DNA from: Carboxylicivirga mesophila
GTDB taxonomy: Bacteria; Bacteroidota; Bacteroidia; Bacteroidales; Marinilabiliaceae
NCBI RefSeq assembly: GCF_018271975.1
Contig: NZ_JAGUCN010000016.1
Coordinates: forward strand, 1-64,000
Length of the DNA: 64,000 bases
Direction of reading: 5' to 3'
Below, one piece after another: positions 17,884 to 27,167 of this stretch (the first letter of the stretch is position 1; the number at the start of each line of letters is the position of its first letter). Both the position numbers and the translations under genes were made by a program. The notes beneath the pieces are model-generated. The model worked only from the letters and a program-made list of their open reading frames with translations, did no database searches and was not told the origin of the DNA.

Positions 17884-17956
17884 TTACGGTATTGGCTGAA
17901 TCAACGCGTCTGATTCAACAACTAATTGCCAATATTCCTCATTTTTTAGACCGTAA
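17884..17956 (+). promoter_or_regulatory. Nested stem-loop element upstream of lipA
   Basis: A continuous 20-base 5' arm (17884-17903) pairs with three 3' segments in order. TGAATCA pairs with TGATTCA (17911-17917, loop ACGCGTC). TATTGGC pairs with GCCAATA (17928-17934). TTACGG pairs with CCGTAA (17951-17956). Bulges of 10 and 16 bases separate the three segments. The structure ends 47 bases before the lipA start, in a 285-base region divergent from the M3 peptidase. It does not match a riboswitch I recognise. A structured leader or a protein-binding cruciform are both possible. Confidence 0.4.
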
Positions 17957-18003
17957 TTTTTAAGTAATATTGCCGAATTATAAAGGCTTAAATAAGTGAT
18001 AAG

Positions 18004-18882
18004 ATGGTTAAGATTAGAGAAAAAAGACTAAGACAAAAACCAGACTGGCTCAAGATACAACTCCCTAATACCGGTGATTATAAATGGATGCACAACACCA
18101 TTCGCGATAACGAGTTGCACACCATCTGTACAAGTGGTAAATGTCCTAATGCAGCGGAGTGCTGGGCAGCCGGAACAGCCACGTTTATGATACTGGGAGA
18201 TATCTGCACCAGGGCCTGTAAATTTTGTAATGTAAAAACAGGTAAACCCGATCCCGTAGATATTAAAGAGCCTTTGCGTATAGCACGCTCAATAGAGATT
18301 ATGAAACTGAAGCATGCTGTTATCACCTCGGTTGACCGCGACGATCTTGAGGACGGAGGTGCCGAAATATGGGCGGCTACCATCCGTAAGACCAAGGAGT
18401 TAAACCCTAATACAAGCATGGAAGTGCTTATCCCTGATTTTAATGGTTTGCACCACCTTATACAACAGGTGATGGATGCACAACCCGAGGTTATCTCGCA
18501 TAACCTGGAAACGGTTCGTCGATTGACACCTGTGATTCGCACCAAGGCCAAATACGATTTAAGCCTCAAAGTGCTGAAATACATTGCCGATGGTGGCATG
18601 GTGGCTAAATCGGGTATTATGCTTGGCTTAGGCGAAACTGAAGAGGAAGTGTTTGAAACGATGGATGATTTACTGGCTGCCGGCGTAACGGTTATGACCA
18701 TAGGCCAATACCTTCAACCAACGCAAAATCACTTGCCGGTTTCGGAATATGTAACACCTGAACGATTCGAAAAATATAAACAAGTGGGCCTCGAAAAGGG
18801 TTTTAAATATGTTGAAAGCGGACCGCTGGTGCGCTCATCGTATCACGCCGAACAACACATTAACGCTTTAAAACAACAATAA
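18004..18882 (+). CDS. lipA: Lipoyl synthase
   Basis: A 292-residue radical-SAM enzyme that inserts two sulfurs into protein-bound octanoyl groups to make lipoyl cofactors for 2-oxoacid dehydrogenases and the glycine cleavage system. Both clusters are visible. The auxiliary 4Fe-4S ligands are in CTSGKCPNAAEC (residues 39-50). The SAM cluster motif CTRACKFC lies at about 66-73, and the family-specific C-terminal RSSYHAEQ supplies the serine ligand. Length is normal. The stop codon overlaps the ATG of lipB by one base, so the two act as an operon. A structured element lies in the upstream region. Confidence 0.97.
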   Translation: MVKIREKRLRQKPDWLKIQLPNTGDYKWMHNTIRDNELHTICTSGKCPNAAECWAAGTATFMILGDICTRACKFCNVKTGKPDPVDIKEPLRIARSIEIMKLKHAVITSVDRDDLEDGGAEIWAATIRKTKELNPNTSMEVLIPDFNGLHHLIQQVMDAQPEVISHNLETVRRLTPVIRTKAKYDLSLKVLKYIADGGMVAKSGIMLGLGETEEEVFETMDDLLAAGVTVMTIGQYLQPTQNHLPVSEYVTPERFEKYKQVGLEKGFKYVESGPLVRSSYHAEQHINALKQQ

Positions 18883-19589
18883 TGAATCATAGCTCAACTG
18901 TATTTGAAGACCTCGGTGTAAAAGACTACAAGGAAGTTTGGGATTACCAGGAGCAACTATTTGCTGAAGTTGTGGATGTAAAGCTGCATAACCGCGATAA
19001 TCCTGATGATGAGAAAGCCATCACTAATCACCTTTTGTTTGTGGAACACCCCCATGTTTATACCCTTGGAAAAAGCGGCGTGCAGAATAACCTGCTCATT
19101 AACGAGCAATTCCTGAAACAGATTGATGCTACATTTTACAAAATCAATCGGGGAGGAGACATCACCTACCACGGACCCGGTCAGCTTGTTGGCTACCCCA
19201 TACTGGATCTGGAAGCTCTCAACTTACAGGTTAAAAGCTACATTCATAAGCTGGAAGAGGCGATAATAGAAACGCTGGCCCATTACGGCATTAAAAGCGA
19301 ACGACTGGATGGAGCTACAGGTGTATGGCTCGACACAGATACGCCTGGTCAATCGCGTAAAATATGTGCCATTGGCGTTAAAGCCAGCCGTTACGTATCC
19401 ATGCATGGCTTTGCCCTTAATGTAAATACCAATTTGTCGTATTTCAACCATATAAATCCCTGTGGATTTGTTGATAAAGGTGTTACGTCCATGGAAAAAG
19501 AATTGGGCCGCCAAATTGATATGGATGAAGTAAAGGACATATTGTTAAAAAAATTAGTTGATATTTTCCATCTGCAATTAAACCAATGA
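18882..19589 (+). CDS. lipB: Octanoyl-[acyl-carrier-protein]:protein transferase
   Basis: A 235-residue LipB that moves octanoyl from ACP to lipoyl domains, supplying the substrate of LipA. Motifs visible are HVYTLGKSG (about 55-64), the RGGDITYHGPGQLVGYP signature (about 85-101), the catalytic Lys in KICAIGVKASR (about 159-169) and the catalytic Cys in NPCGF (about 185-189). The gene overlaps lipA by one base. A separate salvage ligase (lplA-like) lies at 49829-50815. Confidence 0.96.
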   Translation: MNHSSTVFEDLGVKDYKEVWDYQEQLFAEVVDVKLHNRDNPDDEKAITNHLLFVEHPHVYTLGKSGVQNNLLINEQFLKQIDATFYKINRGGDITYHGPGQLVGYPILDLEALNLQVKSYIHKLEEAIIETLAHYGIKSERLDGATGVWLDTDTPGQSRKICAIGVKASRYVSMHGFALNVNTNLSYFNHINPCGFVDKGVTSMEKELGRQIDMDEVKDILLKKLVDIFHLQLNQ

Positions 19590-19715
19590 AGCTAAACAAC
19601 ATAGCACTCTCAAAGTGCTATGCTCAATTAATTTTTATTAACAATTGTAAGCTAGGCTTTTGAAATAAGATAATTTTTCGAAAAATTTATGCTCTTAAAT
19701 GGGCAAAATAGGGAG

Positions 19716-21437
19716 ATGGAAAAAAGGTGGAGCATAAAACCCGAGAGTGATGATGAAACAATCAATCACTTATCAGAGGTACTGAATATTAATCGCGTAT
19801 TAGCAAACCTGCTCGTTCAGAGAGGTGTTACTAATTACGATGAAGCCAAAGCTTTTTTTCGCCCCAAACTGACTGATCTGCACAATCCTTTTCTTATGAA
19901 GGATATGGAGGAAGCAGTTCACCGGATAGTGAAAGCCTTTGATAACCGCGAACGCATACTTATTTACGGCGATTACGACGTTGATGGTACTACCAGTGTA
20001 GCCCTGGTTTATTCATTTTTGAGCCTACATTATAATCACATCGATTATTACATACCCAACCGCTACGAAGAAGGCTATGGCATATCATATAAGGGTATTG
20101 ACTATGCGGCTGATAACGGCATAACACTGGTTATCGCCCTTGATTGCGGTATTAAAGCTGTTGAAAAAATGGAATATGCCCGAGAAAAAGGCATTGATTT
20201 CATCATCTGTGACCACCATACACCTGGTGATGTGTTACCAAAAGCAGCTGCCTGTCTGGATCCTAAACGACCTGACTGCAATTATCCGGATAAAAACCTG
20301 TCAGGATGCGGTGTTGGTTTTAAGCTGATGCAGGGATTTTGTCGATTCAAAGATTATAAAGAATCACAGTTATACGATTTGATTGATTTAGTGGCAGTAA
20401 GTATTGCTTCTGATATAGTACCCATCACCGGTGAAAACCGTATACTGGCCTATTACGGATTAGAAAAGTTGAACTCCAATCCGGGCATCGGACTCAGTTC
20501 CATCATTAAAATCGCCGGAATGGAAGGTCGCGAAATCACCATTAGTGACATCGTTTTTAAGATTGGTCCGCGAATTAATGCTGCCGGCCGTATTGATGCC
20601 GGAAGTGATGCAGTTGATTTGTTGGTGAGTCGTGATTCGGGGAATGCCGGCCTGATGAGTAAAGATATTGATGAATGCAATGAGACGCGTAAAGACCTGG
20701 ATAGAAGCATTACCATCGAGGCTCATGACGTCATTGCCAACAATCCGGAATTACTTAATAAAAAGTCAACAGTTCTTTATAATAAAGACTGGCACAAGGG
20801 CGTAATTGGCATTGTTGCATCGCGTTTAACAGAGGCCTTTTATCGTCCAACAGTCATCCTTACCGAATCAAAAGGTTTTGCCACCGGCAGTGCACGCTCT
20901 GTGGAAGGCTTTGATCTCTATAAAGCCATCGAATCGTGTAGTGATTTACTCGAGAACTTTGGCGGACACATGTACGCAGCCGGGTTAACCCTCAAAATTG
21001 AGAACATCCCTGCTTTTCAGGAGCGTTTTGAACAATATGTGGAAGACAATATCCTGCCCGAACAATTAATTCCTCAAATAGAAATTGATGCTCACTTGCA
21101 CCTGAAAGATATTACACCAAAGTTTTACAGGATACTTAAGCAATTCAGGCCATTTGGCCCGGGAAATATGAAACCGGTTTTTGCCTCCAATCGCGTATTT
21201 GATTATGGTACCAGTAAGTGCGTTGGTAAAGATCGTGATCACCTGAAACTTGAAATCATTGAGGAACATTCTGCTGCAATCAAACAAGGTATTGCCTTTT
21301 CAATGGGTCATGTTATTGATAATATTAAATCAAACAAGCCATTTGATGTATGCTACACCGTAGAAGAAAATGTTTACAATGGCATTACCACACTGCAGGT
21401 CATGCTAAAAGACATTAAATTCCCCTATTCCGAGTAA
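19716..21437 (+). CDS. recJ: Single-stranded-DNA-specific exonuclease RecJ
   Basis: A 5'-3' ssDNA exonuclease in recombination and mismatch repair. DHH phosphoesterase motifs are present: ILIYGDYDVDGTTS (motif I), the ALDCGIKA region, and the DHH-containing FIICDHHTPGD. The DHHA1 motif GGHMYAAGLTL comes later, followed by an OB-fold C-terminal domain. The frame is open from 19689, but the ATG at 19716 (MEKRWSIKPE) matches the usual RecJ start in this phylum and follows GGGAG, so 573 residues is the better length. Expressed alone after lipAB; a 453-base non-coding stretch follows. Confidence 0.95.
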   Translation: MEKRWSIKPESDDETINHLSEVLNINRVLANLLVQRGVTNYDEAKAFFRPKLTDLHNPFLMKDMEEAVHRIVKAFDNRERILIYGDYDVDGTTSVALVYSFLSLHYNHIDYYIPNRYEEGYGISYKGIDYAADNGITLVIALDCGIKAVEKMEYAREKGIDFIICDHHTPGDVLPKAAACLDPKRPDCNYPDKNLSGCGVGFKLMQGFCRFKDYKESQLYDLIDLVAVSIASDIVPITGENRILAYYGLEKLNSNPGIGLSSIIKIAGMEGREITISDIVFKIGPRINAAGRIDAGSDAVDLLVSRDSGNAGLMSKDIDECNETRKDLDRSITIEAHDVIANNPELLNKKSTVLYNKDWHKGVIGIVASRLTEAFYRPTVILTESKGFATGSARSVEGFDLYKAIESCSDLLENFGGHMYAAGLTLKIENIPAFQERFEQYVEDNILPEQLIPQIEIDAHLHLKDITPKFYRILKQFRPFGPGNMKPVFASNRVFDYGTSKCVGKDRDHLKLEIIEEHSAAIKQGIAFSMGHVIDNIKSNKPFDVCYTVEENVYNGITTLQVMLKDIKFPYSE

Positions 21438-21770
21438 GTATTATTTTGAATCCTTATAAATTAGATATTTAAAAATACATCTCACCAAAAAACGTGAACA
21501 GGGGGGTATTTTTAATATTTTATACCTTTTAAAGTAATCGGGTTGATTTTTCAAGGGGTGTAACACAAGAAAATATGTTTTAACAAACTTTCACAGTATT
21601 TTTCAAGGGGTCTATTTCGAACATACAATATTTATAAAAAGCAAAATCTTAATTATAAGTTAATTACACGTTATATTTTTTTGAATTCGAAGATTGAAGT
21701 AATACATTTTTATCTATATTTAGGCCGAGAAAGTTAAGCCCTTTCCCTTAAATCAGATAAAATCCAGATG
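21438..21770. other. Gene-free AT-rich stretch with a 14-bp direct repeat
   Basis: No convincing reading frame lies between recJ and the terminator-like hairpin at 21772. The stretch contains a perfect 14-bp direct repeat ATTTTTCAAGGGGT at 21546-21559 and 21598-21611 (52-base period), and a G6 run at about 21501-21506. A weak promoter-like pair (TTG at 21695-21697, 18 bases, TATATTAG at 21716) lies ahead of the hairpin. Confidence 0.4.
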
Positions 21771-21805
21771 AAAAAAGGTTCGGTTAATCCGGACCTTTTT
21801 GCGTT
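21725..21805 (+). ncRNA. Possible short transcript ending at a strong terminator
   Basis: About 80 bases between a promoter-like pair (TTG 21695-21697; TATATTAG 21716-21723) and an intrinsic terminator, with no gene between them. It lies 90 bases before a methyltransferase gene, so the hairpin may end a leader instead. Sequence alone does not prove transcription; no known RNA family is recognised. Confidence 0.25.
21772..21800 (+). terminator. Intrinsic terminator between recJ and the methyltransferase gene
   Basis: A 12-bp stem AAAAAGGTTCGG / CCGGACCTTTTT (one G-U pair) with loop TTAAT, ending in T5. It lies 335 bases after the recJ stop, which is unusually far for a recJ terminator and suggests a short transcript or an attenuated leader. 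Confidence 0.7.
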
Positions 21806-21891
21806 TATAAACTTTCTGACATCATTACCGTTATTGATATTGGAGCACACCAGCTACCCGTGTCAGTTTTAGTTAATAAATCAGTGGCTAT

Positions 21892-22488
21892 ATGAAAGAA
21901 ATGTGGAATGAACGATATGAATCAAAGGATTACTTCTACGGCACAGAACCCAATCCTGCCTTTAAGTCGTTTATTGATAATAATACTCCTGGAAAACTAT
22001 TACTCCCAGCAGAAGGCGAAGGCCGAAATGCAGTATACGCCGCTACAAAAGGGTGGGAAGTAACAGCCATAGATTTTAGTGAAGAGGCGCGTAAAAAGGC
22101 CTTAAACCTGGCAAAATCACAAAAAACCAGCATTACTTACCATATTGACGATGTTCAACAATTAGAATTTCAAGCACACACGTTTGATTACATAGCCTGT
22201 GTTTTTATGCACTTGCCATCAGAGCAACTCCAACTTATTTACAAAAGGTTAATTAGCTTATTGAAACCCCTAGGCCGATTACTCATAGTAGGCTTCAATA
22301 AAAAGCAGCTAAAATACTCGAGTGGTGGGCCTCGCAATGAAGATTGGCTATTTTCTGCTGAGAATTTAAAAGAGCAATTTAAAGCTCATACAATCATTCA
22401 AGCCGAGGATTTTAAAACCACTTTAAATGAAGGTAATGGCCATGAAGGACTGGCAGAAATTGCAATTCTTGAAATGAAAAAGGAGTAA
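21892..22488 (+). CDS. Class I SAM-dependent methyltransferase
   Basis: A 198-residue Rossmann-fold methyltransferase resembling the TehB/thiol-methyltransferase-like group. The N-terminus MWNERYESKDYFYGTEPNPAF is typical. The SAM-binding motif I reads LLPAEGEGRNAVYAA (residues about 36-50), followed by the acidic end of beta-2 in VTAIDFSEEA and motif IV in FDYIACVFMHLP. Such proteins are often annotated as tellurite-resistance or small-molecule methyltransferases, but the acceptor is not predictable. It converges with the Na/Pi cotransporter gene across a shared terminator. Confidence 0.88.
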   Translation: MKEMWNERYESKDYFYGTEPNPAFKSFIDNNTPGKLLLPAEGEGRNAVYAATKGWEVTAIDFSEEARKKALNLAKSQKTSITYHIDDVQQLEFQAHTFDYIACVFMHLPSEQLQLIYKRLISLLKPLGRLLIVGFNKKQLKYSSGGPRNEDWLFSAENLKEQFKAHTIIQAEDFKTTLNEGNGHEGLAEIAILEMKKE

Positions 22489-22511
22489 CTAACACCTAAT
22501 ATTCTGAGAAA

Positions 22512-22537
22512 AAAAAGACCGCAAAAGCGGTCTTTTT
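22512..22537. terminator. Bidirectional terminator between convergent genes
   Basis: An 11-bp perfect stem AAAAAGACCGC / GCGGTCTTTTT with loop AAAA, lying between the methyltransferase stop (22488, plus) and the Na/Pi cotransporter stop (22563, minus). A- and T-runs on both sides suit termination in both directions. Confidence 0.9.
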
Positions 22538-22562
22538 AGTTTTTATGTACTTAGTTTCCTTT

Positions 22563-24260
22563 TTATTGCGGATTAACCTCTGCCAATGCCTCGGTTACAT
22601 TGATGGCGTAATCAGCCAGTTTTTCACACTCCGAGAACAGGTCATTGAAAATAATACCTGCCTCATAAGTATACACACCATTTTTAAAGTTATCAAGGTG
22701 CTCAACTTTTAGTTGATTACGGTAGTTGTTAATTTCATTTTCAATCTGCTTCGCTTTGGTTACGTGAATATCTTCGCTGGCATCATCCAGGTTGGTAACC
22801 ATCACATTAAGCGCTTCATCAACCAGGTTAAACATTAACTCCAGCTTCTTCAAAATCTCATCACTAAACTTCACATTAGCATTGCGCATCCGGTTGATTG
22901 TTTTAGCCAAATTGTAGTTACAATCACCAATACTCTCCAGATCATCAACCAGTTTCAGCATCGAACGAACACGTTTACGCCCTACATCACTCAATTTACC
23001 TTGATTAACCTGAGCCAGATAGTTAGCAATTTCCACCTCGATGTTATCGCAAATACCTTCGTATTTCTCGATGCGTGCAAACTGCTTACTAAACTTACTG
23101 TCTTTATTTTGCCCCATCAGCTTACGAATGAAACCAAACATTTTCTGACTGTGCTTACCAAACCAATGTACTTCCTTTCGAGCTTGTAATATCGATAATT
23201 CAGAAGTAGATAACATACCGGTGGTTATAAACTTCAGCCTGAATTCTTCCTCTTCTAATTCTGATGCAGGAATCATACGTTTAACCACCTTCTCGAATAC
23301 AGGCACAAACCAGATAAATACCAGTACGTTAATCACATTAAATGAGGTATGAAAAATGGATAACGCAGTTGGTACAGCTGCTGCCGATTGACTAGGCGAT
23401 ATCCCACCGTTACTTTTCGATACAAAATGATCAATGGCATCAACAAACCATGGGAAAACTATCAGCATCCAGGTTACTCCCATCAGGTTAAACAGCAAAT
23501 GCACACGAGCAGCCCGTTTGGCTGAAACATTACCGACTGAAGCGGCCAGATTAGCCGTAATAGTGGTTCCAATGTTTTCACCCATCACCATGGCTGCGGC
23601 CAAATGGAAGGGTATCCAACCTTGATTACACATTACAAAAGTTAATGCCATGGTAGCACTCGATGACTGAATAACAACCGTTAATAATGTTCCAATAAAT
23701 AGGAATATGAGGGTAGAACCAAATCCAAGTTGCGTATAATTCTGTAAAAAGCTTAATACCTCAGGGCTTTCCTTAATATTAGGAACTGATCCCTTCAGGT
23801 ATTCTAAACCAAGGAATAATAAAGCAAAACCAACCAGGAATTCACCCCATGAACGGCGAGATGAATTTTTTGAGAAGATAAGTGGTAAGCCTAGTCCAAT
23901 CATTGGCAGGGCATAGGCACTGATTTTCACTTTAAAACCAAGCAGGGTAATCATCCAGCCGGTGATGGTAGTACCAATATTCGCCCCCATAATAACGCCA
24001 ATGGATTCCACTAGCGACATCAATCCGGCGTTAACAAAACTCACCACCATAACGGTTGTAGCCGAAGATGATTGAATAATTGCGGTTACAAGAAAACCAG
24101 TTAAAACACCAAGGAAGCGGTTAGATGTCATGGCTGACAAAATCTTACGCATGCGGTCCCCTGCTACTTTTTGCAAGGCTTCGCTCATCATCTTCATCCC
24201 GAAGAGGAATAATCCTAATGATCCAATGAGGGTTAGGAAATCAAAAAATGAATAATTCAT
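22563..24260 (-). CDS. Na/Pi cotransporter family protein with PhoU-like C-terminus
   Basis: A 565-residue protein of the sodium-phosphate symporter II group. Roughly residues 1-330 are membrane-spanning and carry the duplicated family motif: IIQSSSATTVMVVSF near residue 62 and VIQSSSATMALTFV near 200, each followed by a GENIGTT/GANIGTT element. From about residue 355 a soluble helical domain of PhoU type follows (KFSKQFARIEKYEGICDNIE and later ENEINNYRNQLKVEH). The family imports phosphate with Na+; the PhoU-like tail probably gates it. Single gene, divergent from the GH92 gene. Confidence 0.92.
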   Translation of the reverse strand: MNYSFFDFLTLIGSLGLFLFGMKMMSEALQKVAGDRMRKILSAMTSNRFLGVLTGFLVTAIIQSSSATTVMVVSFVNAGLMSLVESIGVIMGANIGTTITGWMITLLGFKVKISAYALPMIGLGLPLIFSKNSSRRSWGEFLVGFALLFLGLEYLKGSVPNIKESPEVLSFLQNYTQLGFGSTLIFLFIGTLLTVVIQSSSATMALTFVMCNQGWIPFHLAAAMVMGENIGTTITANLAASVGNVSAKRAARVHLLFNLMGVTWMLIVFPWFVDAIDHFVSKSNGGISPSQSAAAVPTALSIFHTSFNVINVLVFIWFVPVFEKVVKRMIPASELEEEEFRLKFITTGMLSTSELSILQARKEVHWFGKHSQKMFGFIRKLMGQNKDSKFSKQFARIEKYEGICDNIEVEIANYLAQVNQGKLSDVGRKRVRSMLKLVDDLESIGDCNYNLAKTINRMRNANVKFSDEILKKLELMFNLVDEALNVMVTNLDDASEDIHVTKAKQIENEINNYRNQLKVEHLDNFKNGVYTYEAGIIFNDLFSECEKLADYAINVTEALAEVNPQ

Positions 24261-24544
24261 AATTAAAAGTGTGTAAAGGCGTTAAGCCTCTGCTATTTCG
24301 ATTATAGATTCTATGCTTCAATTCGAGTTCAAAGATGTGATTTTTTTTAAGTTTTAACTTTTAAATAAGATTGAAATAATGATTTTTTAACATTCTGATG
24401 TCCTCTTTAGAATACTTCTAATTTAGAGCTCCTTTACACAAGCTTTAAATGACTTATTAGTCGCATATATATACCTATTTGAACCTGCGACTACCTGAAA
24501 TGCGACTGAATCATTTTTACTTTGTTCTATAAATTTAAAGATGA

Positions 24545-26806
24545 ATGAGTATGATTAAACGTATTGTATTTTTAGTCGCCATAACCGCCCTTTTTTTACA
24601 AAGCTGTTCCGATGAACAACAAACAAGTAAAGAACGATTGACCAGTTTTGTTAATCCATTTATGGGCACCGATGGACCGGGCAATACATATCCGGGTGCA
24701 ACAGTGCCGTTTGGTATGGTACAGTTAAGTCCGGATCATGGTCTTAGCGGATGGGACCGAATTGCGGGTTATTTCTACCCTGACACCATTATAACCGGTT
24801 TTAGTCACATGCATTTGACAGGTACTGGTGCGGGCGATTTATACGATATACTTTTAAGTCCTATTAACTCAAAAGCCACTAAAACACTGGCAGAAAATGG
24901 GAACCGCCCTTACAGCACCTTTTCGCATGATAATGAGCATGCCGAACCTGGTTACTATCAGGTTTACCTGCAGGATTATGGTATTAATGCTGAATTAACA
25001 ACCACCGAACGAACTGGTATCCATCAATATACTTTTCCAAAAGATGATAATTCAGGATTCATCATTGATTTAGGGTATTCACTTAACTGGGATGCACCAA
25101 CCGATACCTACATCAAGGTTATTGATGATTCAACTATTGAAGGCTATCGTTTTTCAACTGGTTGGGCCAGTGATCAGCGGGTATTTTTTACAGCTACTTT
25201 TTCTAAACCATTCGTTTCATCTGAATTATATCAGGATAACAAAATGGTTGATAATATGTCCGTTAAGGCGAAAAACACAAAAGTAATTGTACGTTTTCCC
25301 ACAAGCGATAATGAAAAGGTGGTAGTGAAATTTGGCTTCTCATCAGCCAGCACTAATGGCTCTGCCAGAAGTTTAAGTGCAGAAGCTTCTCATAACAACT
25401 TCAAGACATATCAACAGGCTGCTTCAGACAGGTGGGAAGCTGAACTATCTAAAATTAAGATAGAAACAGACAATGAAATCTGGAAAAAAACCTTCTATAC
25501 CACCTTATATCAATCGATGCTGGCTCCTACATTATTGAGCGATATTGACGGCAACTATAAAGGTGCAGACGGACAGTATCATTCAGCTAATAACTACGAT
25601 AAATACGATACATTTTCTTTGTGGGACACATTCAGAGCTGCTCATCCCTTATACACTATTATGCATCCTGAAAAAGTACAGGATTTTGTTAGCAGCATGC
25701 TAAGTCATTACGAACAAACAGGTTTAACTCCTGTATGGTCGATGCATGGTAACGAAACCAATATGATGATTGGCTACCATGCGATTCCGGTCATAGTGGA
25801 TGCCTATTTTAAGGGCCTTTTAAATGATTTTGATAGTGAGTTATTATATCAGGCCTGTAAGTCAAATGCTATGGATGATGATCATGGCATTAAAGAATAT
25901 AAGGAGCTTGGATATGTTCCTGTATCTTATGACCATGAAAACTGGTCAGTATCCAAAACAGTTGAATATGCCTATGATGACTGGTGTATAGCGCAGTTGG
26001 CAAAAGCTTTGAATAAAACCGATGATTTTGCATATTTTATGAAACGTGCGGCAAACTGGCAGAATCATTACGACTCAGAATCTTCATTTCTCCGACCTAA
26101 ACATGCAAATGGGGCATTTCTGGCCGATTTCGTAGCTAAAGACTACACCGATCATTTTTGTGAAAGTAACGCCTGGCATTACTTCTGGTTTGTTCCTCAT
26201 AATATTCAAGGGCTTATTGATGCAACGGGTGGCCCTAATCGCTTTGAAGAAAAGTTGGACAGTATGTTTACCTATCATCCAAAAGAAGAAGATGAATTGC
26301 CTATTTTCAGTACTGGTATGATAGGTCAATATGCACATGGTAATGAGCCAAGTCACCATGTTGCCTATTTATACAACTATCTGGGAAAACCATGGAAAAG
26401 CCAGGAACGAATCAGGGAAATAGTGGAAACACAATACGCGCCAGTTCCAAACGGCCATTGTGGTAACGAAGATTGCGGTCAAATGTCTTCGTGGTATATT
26501 TTTAGTTCGCTTGGTTTTTACCCGGTCAATCCGGCTGATGGCATTTATGTAATAGGAACACCGCTTTGGAAAAACGCCATTATACAATTAGGTGGTGATA
26601 AAAGCTTTACTATTACTTGTCAAAATGCATCGAATGAAAATAAATATATTCAGAAAGTAAGCTTAAATGGTAAAGAACTTGAACGTACATATATTTACCA
26701 TAACGAAATAATGAATGGTGGTACTTTGGAATTTATAATGGGGGCTACACCTAATAAATCATTATGGATTTCACCCGAATCTTACCCACCATCTTCTGCC
26801 AAATAA
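24545..26806 (+). CDS. GH92 family glycosidase (alpha-mannosidase-type) lipoprotein
   Basis: A 753-residue glycoside hydrolase of family GH92, exo-acting alpha-mannosidases that release mannose from N-glycans or mannans using Ca2+. SPII signal with lipobox LQSC at about residues 18-21. N-terminal beta-sandwich signatures are VNPFMGTDGPGNTYPGA and HMHLTGTGAGD. The (alpha/alpha)6 domain contains FSLWDTFRAAHPLYTIMHPE, GNEPSHHVAYLYNY and CGNEDCGQMSSWYIFSSLGFYPVNP, which include the acidic catalytic residues. No SusC/SusD pair or other glycanase lies next to it, so it is not in a polysaccharide-utilization locus here. Ends at a very strong terminator. Confidence 0.95.
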   Translation: MSMIKRIVFLVAITALFLQSCSDEQQTSKERLTSFVNPFMGTDGPGNTYPGATVPFGMVQLSPDHGLSGWDRIAGYFYPDTIITGFSHMHLTGTGAGDLYDILLSPINSKATKTLAENGNRPYSTFSHDNEHAEPGYYQVYLQDYGINAELTTTERTGIHQYTFPKDDNSGFIIDLGYSLNWDAPTDTYIKVIDDSTIEGYRFSTGWASDQRVFFTATFSKPFVSSELYQDNKMVDNMSVKAKNTKVIVRFPTSDNEKVVVKFGFSSASTNGSARSLSAEASHNNFKTYQQAASDRWEAELSKIKIETDNEIWKKTFYTTLYQSMLAPTLLSDIDGNYKGADGQYHSANNYDKYDTFSLWDTFRAAHPLYTIMHPEKVQDFVSSMLSHYEQTGLTPVWSMHGNETNMMIGYHAIPVIVDAYFKGLLNDFDSELLYQACKSNAMDDDHGIKEYKELGYVPVSYDHENWSVSKTVEYAYDDWCIAQLAKALNKTDDFAYFMKRAANWQNHYDSESSFLRPKHANGAFLADFVAKDYTDHFCESNAWHYFWFVPHNIQGLIDATGGPNRFEEKLDSMFTYHPKEEDELPIFSTGMIGQYAHGNEPSHHVAYLYNYLGKPWKSQERIREIVETQYAPVPNGHCGNEDCGQMSSWYIFSSLGFYPVNPADGIYVIGTPLWKNAIIQLGGDKSFTITCQNASNENKYIQKVSLNGKELERTYIYHNEIMNGGTLEFIMGATPNKSLWISPESYPPSSAK

Positions 26807-26856
26807 AAAAAACAGTAAAGCGTAATAGATTTCTATTGCGCTTTACTGTTTTTTTT
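26805..26856. terminator. Very long bidirectional terminator hairpin
   Basis: A near-perfect stem of more than 20 bp (AAACAGTAAAGCG with AATAGA, paired to TCTATTGCGCTTTACTGTTT), with A8 and T8 flanks. It terminates the GH92 gene on the plus strand. It also begins immediately at the stop codon of a 39-residue minus-strand ORF. Confidence 0.93.
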
Positions 26857-26974
26857 AGAATACGATGGCGAGTGTTACTAATGATAGTATAACAACCTGC
26901 AATATTAAAAATCGCACAGGTATATCAATACTCCTCATCCATTCTTTCACTGTCAATAAGCTTCGAGTCATCAT
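26855..26974 (-). CDS. Small predicted membrane protein (39 residues)
   Basis: A minus-strand ORF beginning MMTRSLLTVKEWMRS with one long hydrophobic helix (VRFLILQVVILSLVTLAIVF, about residues 20-39) running to the C-terminus. The N-terminal half is basic and amphipathic, so an N-in single-pass topology is likely. Its stop codon sits at the base of the strong two-way terminator shared with the GH92 gene, the layout expected of a real convergent gene. No family is recognised. The alternative is a chance ORF in an intergenic region. Confidence 0.45.
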   Translation of the reverse strand: MMTRSLLTVKEWMRSIDIPVRFLILQVVILSLVTLAIVF

Positions 26975-27167
26975 AGTTATAAGGTTTTAGCTAAAAAACT
27001 AGCAATTAATACTACTATAACTCCCGATTCCACTTTCTAGACGCAACAAAAATAATAAAGTTGCGTCTGAGGGTAACATTTTTATAAGATTAAAATCAAT
27101 CTAAATTAATAACGGACTGAAAATCTTTTTATTGTGCAAATTTTTAGCAAACATTTATTGGTTACCT

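Noticed and set aside
18078-18701. A 207-residue open frame antisense to lipA
   Set aside because: It is the shadow of a well-conserved lipA coding sequence; the antisense frame is rich in Ser/Ile and has no domain.
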